This document shows, piece by piece, positions 49,648 through 59,231 of a DNA stretch of 64,000 bases; position 1 is the first letter of the stretch; the number at the start of each line of letters is the position of its first letter. Position numbers and translations under genes: made by a program. The notes below the pieces were generated by a model that was not told where the DNA came from, made no database searches, and was given only the letters and a program-made list of their open reading frames with translations. Origin of the DNA: Paraniabella hibiscisoli (GTDB lineage: Bacteria > Bacteroidota > Bacteroidia > Chitinophagales > Chitinophagaceae); NCBI RefSeq assembly GCF_022512515.1, contig NZ_JAKWBK010000001.1:248001-312000 (forward strand). The letters are read 5' to 3'.

Positions 49648-50345
49648 CTAGTATTCGGGGTCATAGCTATTGTACCTCTTCTGAAATAGTCCCACATTCA
49701 CCCCTGCACGTAACACAGGTACAATACGAACTCTCTCTCCGCCGGTATTAGGATCCCTGGAAAGATCTACATAAGGACTGTTCCTGTTTCTTAATACATC
49801 TGCAAGAACCGTGAAGTAAAAAAAGTGGTTCCGCCTTTAGCCCGTCCTGTAGAAAGCCCGCCACCCAATAACAACGAGGTTGCGCTGGCGCTGTATTTGT
49901 CCGAAATTCTCCCCGAACCGGAAGCGGTGTAATTCACATTCGTGAAATTGTGCTCCAACTGTGCCTGTGCAAAAAGAAATGGGATCGGGTAAGCTCTTGC
50001 AAAAATACCCGGACCATATACATGCTGTCTTAATTTATCATTGTAATCATAAACATCTCTCGACCCTGTATACACATAGTTTAAAACCACACCGGCATCA
50101 AAGTAATCGTTTAGTTTATATCCCAAGACCGGACTTGCCCCCAATAAAGATCCCCCTGAATAAAAGGAAGCAGTTACTCCACCTCCGGTAAAAAGGTTGT
50201 CTTTTTTAAAACCTTTTTCCACTGTAGGTTCCGGACCTTCATTCGCATTTCTCACTTTTACTTCTTCGCTCTGCGCCAAAGCTGCTACGCTTAATACCAA
50301 CATCAATGTCATCGACATACCTGCTATACCAAAAATTTTCTTCAT
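49648..50345 (-). CDS. Outer-membrane beta-barrel family protein
   Basis: A 232-residue exported protein after repair of a T7 run near 49821. Signal peptide to AALAQ. The mature sequence consists of alternating, Gly- and aromatic-rich strands (LFTGGGVTASFYSGGSLLGASPVLGYKL, FDAGVVLNYVYTGSR, GIFARAYPIPFLFAQAQLEHNF, VYLRAGVNVGLF), as in 8-stranded porin-like barrels. Specific cargo unknown. The DUF6728 gene follows 24 bases downstream, so the two may be co-transcribed. Confidence 0.78.
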
Positions 50346-50435
50346 CTATATCTGTTTAGTTTTACCACCGGTAAAAATAGTACATATTTACAATGACCGT
50401 ATACCCCTGTTAACCAGATCAATAATTTAACAATC

Positions 50436-51845
50436 TTAATCGAATATCTTACCTGCATTCAGGATATTATTCGGATCAAATACTTTTTTAATATCCCGCA
50501 TGATCTGCAGTTGTCTTTCTTCAAAAACAATATCCATAAATCCCTTTTGTATCAGTCCAATGCCATGCTCACCGCTGATAGTACCGCCCAACTGCTTTAT
50601 TAATTGAAACAGCTCCCGTATAATAATATCCATTTCCGGATTTTGATAGCTATTGGGAATACCCTCCTTTTTTATACGTATATGCAGGTTACCATCTCCC
50701 GCATGCCCGTAAGCTACCGCATCAAAATTATATTGCCGGCCCAGGGCTTTTAACCCTCTAATAAGCTTGGGCAATTCGGCCCGGGGCACCACGGCATCTT
50801 CTTCAATGGTATAGCCCGCCATTTTTACATATTCAGCCACTTTACGGCGTAGTTTCCATAATGCTTCTTTTTGTTGTGCATCCTCAGCTAATAAAAGTTC
50901 CCCGGCTTCATATTGCTCCACTACTCCGGCTATCTGCTCCATTTCTTTCAACAATACGTCTGCATCGTTACCGTCTACTTCTATCAATAAATGAGCTTCT
51001 ATTGGGTCGTTCACCGGCATCGAATGAGTGTCTACCATGCTGCTTACGATCTTTAGTGCGTTGATCTCCATCAGCTCGAGCGCGCTTGGCGTATATCCTG
51101 CCCTGAAAATAGCACTTACAGCTTCACATGCTTTTTCCAGGCTGGCAAACGGAGCCAGCATCAGCAAATCATATTTAGGTAAGGGAATTAAACGTAACAC
51201 TATTTTGGTAACAATGCCCAGGGTGCCTTCGCTACCTACTATCAGCTGTGTAATATTATATCCTGTTGAATTTTTCAGCACATTGGCACCGGTCCATATA
51301 ATTTCGCCCGTGGGCAACACCAGTTCCAGGTTTAACACATAATCTTTCACCACTCCGTATTTTACCGCTCTGGGACCACCGCTATTTTCTGAAATATTCC
51401 CTCCTATAAAACAAGATCCTTTGCTGGCAGGATCTGGCGGATAAAACAACCCTTTTTCAGCAACAGCATTTTGCAATATTTCTGTAATGACACCGGGTTC
51501 GGTGGTTACCTGTAAATTACGCTCGTCGATATCTAAAATCTTGTTCAATCTTTCGGTAGATATTACCACACCCCCTAAGTGAGGCAGTGCGCCACCTGTC
51601 AGGCCTGTTCCCGCACCTCTCGGCGTTACCGGGATGCGCCGTTCATTGCATATTTTCAGAATATCACTGATTTCCCGAGGCGTAGCGGGCTTTAATACTA
51701 CTTGTGGAGCAAAGCTCAGTGTCTCCGTTTCGTCACGGCTGTAATGCTGTAAAGATGCCTCATCTGCAAAAAAATGGTCATTTCCCACTATCGATCTGAA
51801 CGATTTTGCCACCTCCTCTGTTATTATGTTCTGCAAATGCACCAT
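50436..51845 (-). CDS. FAD-binding dehydrogenase, GlcD / D-lactate dehydrogenase type
   Basis: An intact 469-residue flavoprotein oxidising a 2-hydroxy acid such as glycolate or D-lactate. FAD-binding PCMH-type domain: VTPRGAGTGLTGGALPHLGGVV and DPASKGSCFIGGNISENSGGPRAVKYG. The C-terminal cap has YGHAGDGNLHIRI and a final SGEHGIGLIQKG and FDPNNILNAGK. The ATG at 51845 (MVHLQNIITEEV) is used; 44 codons of open frame upstream look random. GlcE and GlcF partners are absent, so it probably works alone or with a distant electron acceptor. Confidence 0.92.
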   Translation of the reverse strand: MVHLQNIITEEVAKSFRSIVGNDHFFADEASLQHYSRDETETLSFAPQVVLKPATPREISDILKICNERRIPVTPRGAGTGLTGGALPHLGGVVISTERLNKILDIDERNLQVTTEPGVITEILQNAVAEKGLFYPPDPASKGSCFIGGNISENSGGPRAVKYGVVKDYVLNLELVLPTGEIIWTGANVLKNSTGYNITQLIVGSEGTLGIVTKIVLRLIPLPKYDLLMLAPFASLEKACEAVSAIFRAGYTPSALELMEINALKIVSSMVDTHSMPVNDPIEAHLLIEVDGNDADVLLKEMEQIAGVVEQYEAGELLLAEDAQQKEALWKLRRKVAEYVKMAGYTIEEDAVVPRAELPKLIRGLKALGRQYNFDAVAYGHAGDGNLHIRIKKEGIPNSYQNPEMDIIIRELFQLIKQLGGTISGEHGIGLIQKGFMDIVFEERQLQIMRDIKKVFDPNNILNAGKIFD

Positions 51846-51959
51846 CGGTGTAAATATAACTTTTTTAAATTGATGCGAAAATGGGGCAATGGTTGAAAAG
51901 CGAGAGGTAAAAGAACAGCTACGGTTAAAAAGCAGGATAGTCGATAAAATTAACATACT

Positions 51960-51967
51960 TATCTTTG
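51960..51967 (+). promoter_or_regulatory. Bacteroidota -7 box for cysM
   Basis: TATCTTTG matches TAnnTTTG and lies 19 bases before the ATG at 51987. Confidence 0.5.
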
Positions 51968-51986
51968 AACGATTCAAAATAAAAAA

Positions 51987-52867
51987 ATGGCGGGAATACT
52001 TGACCAGATTGGTAATACACCTTTAGTAGAGCTAACTAAAATAGCGGTAAACAATAAAGTAAAAATATATGCCAAGCTGGAGGGAAATAATCCAGGGGTA
52101 GTGTGAAAGACCGGGCCGCCTATGGTATGATCAAGGGCGCTTTGGACCGCGGTGAAATTAAACCGGGCACTCGTTTAATTGAAGCCACCAGCGGTAATAC
52201 GGGTATTGCACTGGCAATGATCGCGAACCTGTTTGGAATAGATATTGAGCTGGTAATGCCTGAAAGCGCTACCAGGGAACGCGTGCTAACCATGCAGGCT
52301 TTTGGCGCCAAAGTCACACTTACACCTAAAGAAAGAGGCATGGAAGGCTCGATCGACTATGCAAATGATAAACTAAAATCGGGTGGTTATTTGATGCTCA
52401 ACCAGTTTGGCAATCCTGATAACCCGGGTATGCATTATAAAACAACGGGGCCGGAAATATGGAAGGATACCGAAGGGCAGATCACTCATTTTGTATCTTC
52501 GATGGGTACCACAGGTACGATCATGGGTGTTTCCCGTTACCTGAAAGAAGTGAACCCCAATGTACAAATTGTGGGCTGCCAGCCAACCGACAACTCCAGC
52601 ATTCCAGGTATACGAAAATGGCCTGAAGCCTATTTACCCACCATCTTTGATCGCAGTCGCATTGATCGCGTGATGGAACTCGACGAATCGGACGCCCGTA
52701 CCATGGCTAAAAGATTGGCCCGCGAAGAAGCTGTATTTGCCGGAATGAGCAGCGGAGGTGCGGTACATGCGGCCATCGAACTTTCTAAAGAACTGGAGTC
52801 GGGGGTTATCGTTTGTATTATTTGCGATAGAGGAGATAGGTACCTTTCTTCCGACTTGTTCGATTAA
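51987..52867 (+). CDS. cysM: Cysteine synthase, CysM type
   Basis: PLP enzyme making cysteine from O-acetylserine and sulfide or thiosulfate. The protein is 293 residues after repair of a G4 run near 52096. The PLP Lys lies in GGSVKDRAAYGMI, preceded by EGNNPG, a CysM-like opening; the phosphate loop is TSGNTGIALAM; the C-terminal loop has GMSSGGAVHAAIEL. MGTTGTIMGVSRYL is the substrate loop. It is divergent from glcD and ends in a terminator, so it is a single gene. Confidence 0.95.
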
Positions 52868-52887
52868 TCGACTGCAAAACTATTTTG

Positions 52888-52926
52888 AATGCCGGTGCCT
52901 TTAAACAGCGTACCGGCATTTTTTTG
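52888..52926 (+). terminator. Rho-independent terminator of cysM
   Basis: AATGCCGGT / ACCGGCATT forms a 9-bp stem (52888-52896 with 52912-52920) followed by seven T, 21 bases after the cysM stop. Confidence 0.9.
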
Positions 52927-52997
52927 CGTCATTTCGAATAAAAACATTTCTGTTCAATAAGAAGCATTTATCTTCATTTCTTACTAAAGTTTTATAC

Positions 52998-54734
52998 ATG
53001 AAAAGGTTCCTCTCCATTTGCCTGCTGCTGGCATACTGCACTGCTTTTTCTCAAAACGCCAACTCTCTTTATCTCCAAACCAGCGAAGTGCATGATATTA
53101 TGATACGGTACCAGGCTGACAAGGGAAGCATTATGCGTTTTTACGGCGGCAACGAAGGATGGCGTAGCGAAGGTGGCTTTAACACACCTGAACGACGAGA
53201 TCGGCTGTTAAAACTGATAGACAACTACATTCAGGAACTTGTGCATATGCCTTTTGAAACCATGAATATTAATGGTAAGGCAGATTACCTGTTATTTAAA
53301 AACCAGCTGGAAGACCAGCAATATCAATTAAAAAAGAAGAAAAAACTTATAGTGAAATCGCAGGTTTACTTCCATTCACCAACCGGGTGATACAGATGCA
53401 AACACCCCGCAGGCGCGGGCTTTCAGTAAAAGGCGAGGAAATAGCGAAGGAGATGGAAGATATGCGCAAAGGAGTAATAACACTGATAAAAAAACTGGAT
53501 GGTAGTCCGGCTCTTGAAAAAGACCAAGCCCAGGTCGCATCCGGATCAACAAAAGCGCTACAAACCCTGCTGAAAAATTATTTCAACTTTTACAACGGCT
53601 ACGATCCCATGTTCAGCTGGTGGGTACCTAAAACCTATTATGCGCTGGATAGTGTTTTAGGTGTATACGCTACGGCCTTATCAAAAAAATAACGACCCAT
53701 GGTATTCAAAAAGATGATGGAAGCGGTATTATTGGCAATCCTATAGGACGCGAAGAATTGATACGACAGCTGAAACTTGAATTTATCCCCTATACACCAG
53801 AAGAACTGGTAGATATTGCAAACAAAGAATTTGCCTGGTGTGACGCTGAGCTGTTGAAGGCTTCTAAAGAAATGGGCTTTGGCGCTAATTGGAAAGCAGC
53901 ACAGGAAAAAGTAAAGAACAGTTATGTGCCGGTGGGGCAACAACCAGCGGCGATGCTGGAGTTATACAACCAGTCGGTCGATTTTTTAAAGAAACACGAC
54001 CTGGTTACCATTCCCCCTATTGCTGAAGAAACCTGGCGCATGACTATGATGTCGCCGCAGCAACAACTGGTAAGCCCCTTCTTTCTAGGAGGCGAAACGT
54101 TAATGATCTCCTATCCCACCGATGAAATGGCTTATGATGATAAGCTAATGAGCATGCGGGGCAATAATCCTCATTTCTCGCGGGCAACGGTTCATCATGA
54201 ACTGATAGCCGGGCATCATTTGCAGGGTTTTATGAATAATCGTTATAAAACCTACCGCGATTTTGGCACTCCATTCTGGCATGAAGGCAACGCACTGTAC
54301 TGGGAATTTATTTTATGGGACCTTAACTTTCCCCGCGGACCGGAAGATCGCATCGGTATGTTGTTTTGGCGTATGCACCGTTGCGCCCGTATTATTTTCT
54401 CTTTAAATTATCATTTAAACAAATGGACTCCGCAACAATGTATCGACTTCCTGGTTGACCGGGTAGGCCATGAAAGAGCGAATGCGGAAGGTGAAGTGCG
54501 CCGGTCTTTTACAGGCGGATATGGCCCCCTCTATCAAATTGCTTACATGATCGGAGGACTACAATTTTACGCATTGAAGAAGGAATTGGTAGATACAAAA
54601 AAATGACCTACAAACAATATCACGATGCCATCCTCCGGGAAAATAGTATGCCGCTTGAGATGCTTAGGGCTATTTTAACAAACCAGGATCTGAAAAAAGA
54701 TTTCAAAACCAACTGGAAATTCTACAACAAATAA
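52998..54734 (+). CDS. Secreted DUF885 protein (putative metallopeptidase)
   Basis: About 579 residues after repair near 53332, 53686 and 54601, all A runs. Signal peptide ends at AFSQN. The zinc site is in THHELIAGHHLQG, the H-x-x-x-G-H-H pattern of DUF885, with additional blocks WHEGNALYWEFIL and VGHERANAEGEVRRS. The last repair joins the short frame MTYKQYHDAILRENSMPLEML to the C-terminus. DUF885 proteins are thought to be exported peptidases; the substrate is unknown. It is followed by an enolase-superfamily gene 24 bases on, which often epimerises dipeptides, so a peptide pathway is plausible. Confidence 0.88.
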
Positions 54735-54757
54735 TTGCATCATTTTTATATATCACA

Positions 54758-55847
54758 ATGAGTATTTCTTCAACAAAAGTAAAATCCTTTCAAATTTTCA
54801 AAACCAGTGCGCGGCTTCCCAAACCTATTTCAGATGCAACGCATACTTTGAACGAAATATCTTTCCTCGTATTGCGGCTGCAACTGGAGAATGGCATTAC
54901 AGGCGAAAGCTATCTCTTGTCTTTTCAATATTCTCCCAATGCTATACTGGGCGCATTAAAAGATATGCTGCCACATATTAAAGGGCTTGAAGCCTTTGAA
55001 ACAGGTAAGGCAGAGGCACTGCTCTATCACCAGTCGGAATACTTTGGCGCTAACGGGCTGAACAAATGGGCTGCCGCTGCAATAAACATTGCTATGTGGG
55101 ATGCATGGGCCAGATCGCTGGATCAGCCCGTATGGAAATTGTGGGGCGTTCATAAAGACCAATGTGCTATTTATGGCAGTGGCGGTTGGCTCTCTTATTC
55201 TATTGATGAACTGATTGAAGAAGTGACCAATTACAAAGCACGTGGTTTTAAAGCTGTGAAGATAAAAGTAGGTTCTTCCAACTGGAAAACGGATGCAGAG
55301 CGCCTGAGATTGGTTAGAGCCGCTGTTGGTGATGATATCAACATTATGATGGATGCTAACCAGGGTATGCAATTACCCGAAGCAATTCAGTTGGCTCACA
55401 AGGCCAGAGAACTGAATATTTACTGGTTTGAGGAACCCCTACATCATCAGAATTTTGAAGGATACAAAACACTAAAACAACAAACCGGCATATCGCTGGC
55501 TATGGGAGAACGTGAATACGATATGCAGCCATTAAAGGAGCTTATTGCAAGAAGCGCATTGGACATCTGGCAACCCGACATTTTAAGGATTGGCGGTGTA
55601 GAAGCCTGGCGATCGAGCGCAGCTCTTGCTGACGTCCATCACCTGCCGGTACTACCTCATTACTATAAAGATTATGACGTTCCACTTGTTTGCAGTGTGC
55701 CTAATGGCGTTGGGTAGAAAGCTTCGACTGGATCGACCCGCTTATTGATCACCCGATGTTAGTAAAGGATGGATTTGCATTTCCACATAACCGGCCAGGT
55801 TGGGGTTTCCGTTTTTGGATGAGCACTTAGAGGAAATAAAATGGTAG
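54758..55847 (+). CDS. Enolase-superfamily enzyme (dipeptide epimerase / mandelate racemase group)
   Basis: A 363-residue enzyme after repair of G3 near 55713 and T5 near 55814. The second half of the barrel shows the catalytic Lys in FKAVKIKVGS, metal ligands MMDANQ, WFEEPL and MGERE, and a late PHYYKDYDVPLV. The KxK motif of two Lys flanks is typical of MLE-group epimerases; the MR group is also possible. Substrate unknown; a peptide-recycling role would fit the DUF885 neighbour. Confidence 0.87.
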
Positions 55848-55853
55848 TTCTAT

Positions 55854-56411
55854 ATGTCAAGGGCTAACCTGTATTTTATAGCCGTCATTCCGCACCAGCA
55901 ATTGCAGGATAAAGTCAGAAAGATTGAACTGGACTTTGCTCAACGTTTTAATAGCAGCAGGGCATTGAAAGTGATGCCGCATATCACGTTGAAAGCTCCT
56001 TTCATTATACCTCCGGAGCTACACGATTCATTACTGAAGTGGTTTGAGGATTTTAAGCCGGCACAAAGAGCGTTCACAACAGCATTAAATGGATTTGGTG
56101 CTTTCACCAATAACTTACACCCCGTTATTTTCATCAAGCCTGTGAACCACACAACGCTAATCCTCCTGCAGCATAACCTCATTCAAAGCTTTAAAGGATT
56201 TGCACCCTTCGTCATACAACCAGTTGACAAAAAATTTGTTCCCCACTTAACGGTAGCCTATCGCGACCTGACGCCGGATCATTTTGAAAAAGCATGGGAT
56301 GAATACAAGGATCAGGCATTTGAAGATCAGTTTGAAATAAATGCACTCCATCTGTTACAACACGACGGCACAAAATGGAACATTATTGCTACCCAGACTT
56401 TAGACGCTTAA
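55854..56411 (+). CDS. 2H phosphoesterase (2'-5' RNA ligase-like), copy 2
   Basis: An intact 185-residue protein with the two catalytic motifs PHITLKAPF and PHLTVAYR about 90 residues apart. It begins six bases after the enolase-superfamily stop and is probably co-transcribed with it. The sequence between the motifs differs from the first copy at 40063, so they are different subgroups rather than recent duplicates. Acts on 2'-5' or cyclic phosphodiester bonds in RNA or nucleotides; exact target unknown. Confidence 0.87.
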   Translation: MSRANLYFIAVIPHQQLQDKVRKIELDFAQRFNSSRALKVMPHITLKAPFIIPPELHDSLLKWFEDFKPAQRAFTTALNGFGAFTNNLHPVIFIKPVNHTTLILLQHNLIQSFKGFAPFVIQPVDKKFVPHLTVAYRDLTPDHFEKAWDEYKDQAFEDQFEINALHLLQHDGTKWNIIATQTLDA

Positions 56412-56414
56412 CCC

Positions 56415-56744
56415 CTATTTCTTTTTCGTCTTAGCCACAAGGTCGTATGAATGATCAATCCACTCTTTTAATTGCTTAAATGGGACTGATCCATCAGCAA
56501 CAATAGTATTCCAATGTTTTTTATTCATGTGATAACCGGGTTGTACGCAGTTATATTGCTCCCTCAGTTCCAAAGCCAGGTCGGGGTCACACTTTACATT
56601 AAAGGAGACGGGGTCTGCATCCATTCCCATCAGCAAAAATATCTTACCATTCACCTTATACACCAATGTATCGGGGCCGAAGGGTAGGGTTTTTTCCACG
56701 TCAGCCTTTCCTAAACAATAATCTCTGATACTTTCTATATTCAT
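56415..56744 (-). CDS. MmcQ/YjbR family DNA-binding-like protein
   Basis: An intact 109-residue protein. Blocks MNIESIRDYCLGKADVEKTLPFGPDTLVYKVNGKIF, VSFNVKCDPDLALELREQY, PGYHMNKKHWNTI and DHSYDLV match the MmcQ/YjbR family, whose fold resembles the DNA-binding domain of type II DNA topoisomerase regulators. Its in vivo role is not established. It converges on the 2H gene with a 3-base gap. Confidence 0.92.
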   Translation of the reverse strand: MNIESIRDYCLGKADVEKTLPFGPDTLVYKVNGKIFLLMGMDADPVSFNVKCDPDLALELREQYNCVQPGYHMNKKHWNTIVADGSVPFKQLKEWIDHSYDLVAKTKKK

Positions 56745-56882
56745 AAAAATTAATATAGTTTATATGCAACCGTTTGCGCGTTAACCATCCGTATAAAAAT
56801 ACTAACTTGATGTGTTTTATAGGCTCGATTGTTTAAAATTTCTCAATAAGAATTTACAAATAGCTTTTAACTGATCCTGCAT

Positions 56883-59231
56883 ATGCTGTATTACTCAAAA
56901 AATATTTTTTGCTGGTTTGCTATTGGTTTTAGGATATACGGCAATAGCTCAAAAAAGCCTGTATGTTTCCCTAAAAGGTAAAGATAGCAATCCGGGAAAT
57001 TTATCCCTTCCGTTTCTTTCGGTACAACGAGCCATAACAAAAGCCAGTGCCATAACAGGAGATGTTGTTATTCATATAGCAGAAGGCATTTATTACCTGG
57101 ATGAGACCATACAATTACGTGCCCAACAGTTTAAACCCCGATCGCTAAAAATACAAGGTTCAGGATCGGTAATTATTAGTGGCGGTAAAAGGTTAACCTT
57201 AAACTGGAAACCCTTCAAAAACGGCATTTACGTAGCTAAAGTAGCAGGCAACATAAATTTCGAAAGATTATTTTGTAATAACCTGCTCCAGGTTCTAGCT
57301 CGTTATCCCAACTACGATTCGGCCGCAACAACATTTAATGGGACAGCAGCAGATGCTATTGCTCCCCAAAGAGTACAAAAATGGTTAAACCCTACGGGAG
57401 GATATTTACATGCGCTGCATGGAGGTGAATGGGGTGGATTTCATTATCGTTTTACCGGGGTTGATAAAAACGGTAATTTAGAAATGGAAGGCGGTTGGCA
57501 AAACAACCGGCCCAGTAAACTGCACCCGGACATGAGGTTTACAGAAAATATTTTTGAAGAACTCGATGTACCAGGAGAGTGGTTTCTGGATAAAGACAAA
57601 AAATTATTATACTTCTATCCGCCTGAGAACGCTCCCCTTTCTACTGCAAAAATTGAAGTATCTCATTTAGCTAAAAGCTTTGTTATTGAAGGAACTGTTC
57701 AGCAGCCGCTTCGGAATATTACTTTTTCCAATCTTCATTTCACACACAATGAAAGAACTTTTATGGAGACCAAAGAGCCATTGCTAAGAAGCGACTGGAC
57801 CTTTTATCGTGGTGGCGCTTTGCTTTTTGATGGTACAGAAAACTGTACAGTAACGGATTGTACTTTTGAGGGATTGGGCGGCAATGCGATCGTGTTCAGT
57901 AATTATAATAAAAACAACCTGGTAACGGGTTGTCATATATACAATATCGGCGCTAATGCGGTGGCCTTCGTTGGTGATATGAAAGCGGTGAGAAGCCCGT
58001 CTTTTAGCTATGGGAGCCATATAGCTTATACCAACATGGACAAAACGCCGGACCATTAAGTAATAACTACCCGCAACACTGTTCTGTAGACAACAATCTC
58101 CTGCACAACCTGGGACAAATAGAGAAGCAAGCTACCGGAGTGCAGATAGAAGTAGCATCTCAAATAAAAGTGAGCAGGAACAGCATTTACAATTTACCCA
58201 GGGCGGGGATTAATATTGGCGATGGTTGTTTTGGAGGCCACCTGATAGAAAATAATGACGTCTTCAATACGGTGCTTGAAACGGGTGACCATGGCTCTTT
58301 TAACTCCTGGGGAAGAGACCGGTTTTGGGCAGCCGGAAGAAGTTATATGGATAGCCTTGTAGCTGTACATCCTGAATTGATACTGCTTGACGCGAGGAAA
58401 ACAACCGTTATACGCAACAACCGATGGCGCTGTGATCACGGCTGGGACGTTGACCTGGACGATGGTTCTTCTAATTATCACATTTATAACAACCTTTTTT
58501 AAATGGTGGTTTAAAATTCAGGGAAGGTTTTTTCCGGAAAGCGGAAAACAATATTATGATCAACAACAGTTTTCATCCGCATGTGTGGTTTAAGAATAGC
58601 AATGACGTATTTACCCGAAATATTGTGATGAAAGCTTACGCACCAATTGGCATGAATGATTGGGGAAAATGATCGATCACAATCTCTTCCCCGATGAAGC
58701 CGCTTTAGAAAAAGCAAGGGCGAATGGAACAGATCAAAACAGTTTGGCGGGTGATCCGCTTTTTATAGATCCTGTCAACGGCAATTTCAATGTAAAAGCC
58801 AATTCGCCTGCGCTTAAAGCGGCTTTAAAAATTTCGACATGTTCCATTTTGGAGTACAAAAACCTGCCCTGAAAAAAATTGCCCGTCACCCCCAAATACC
58901 CGCATTACAAATAGTAAAAGAAGCCGATGAATTTAGCCACCCCATTGAATTTAGCGGAGGGCTGATTAAATCGGTAGCCGGTTTAGGTGATCGATCCGCC
59001 TACGGCTTACCAGACGAAACAGGGGTCATCATTATGGATGCAGGCAAAGGCTTACTGGCTCAATCCCATTTACGCTCAAAGGATGTTATAGTAATGATGG
59101 ATGGCAAAAAAACCAGGAACGTAAAAGACTTCCTGGATACCTATAACGCACTTAAAAACTTTAATAAAACCATCCTGGTTTCCATTATCAGGAACCAGCA
59201 ACCATTAGACATTAATTTAAATACCAAATGA
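56883..59231 (+). CDS. Secreted right-handed beta-helix protein with C-terminal PDZ domain
   Basis: A large exported protein of about 784 residues, the most damaged gene in the window with six missing bases near 56900 (two), 58060, 58498, 58669 and 58830. N-terminal signal peptide ends near TAIAQK. Residues about 20-600 form a parallel beta-helix: SNPGNLSLPFLSVQRAITKA, NITFSNLHFTHNERTF, CTVTDCTFEGLGGNAIVFSN, INIGDGCFGGHLIENNDVF, TVIRNNRWRC. The C-terminal 100 residues (GLPDETGVIIMDAGKGLLAQSHLRSKDVIVMMDGKK) look like a PDZ domain. Beta-helix proteins in such clusters act on pectin or other polysaccharides; the PDZ partner is unknown. The next gene overlaps by four bases. Confidence 0.85.
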
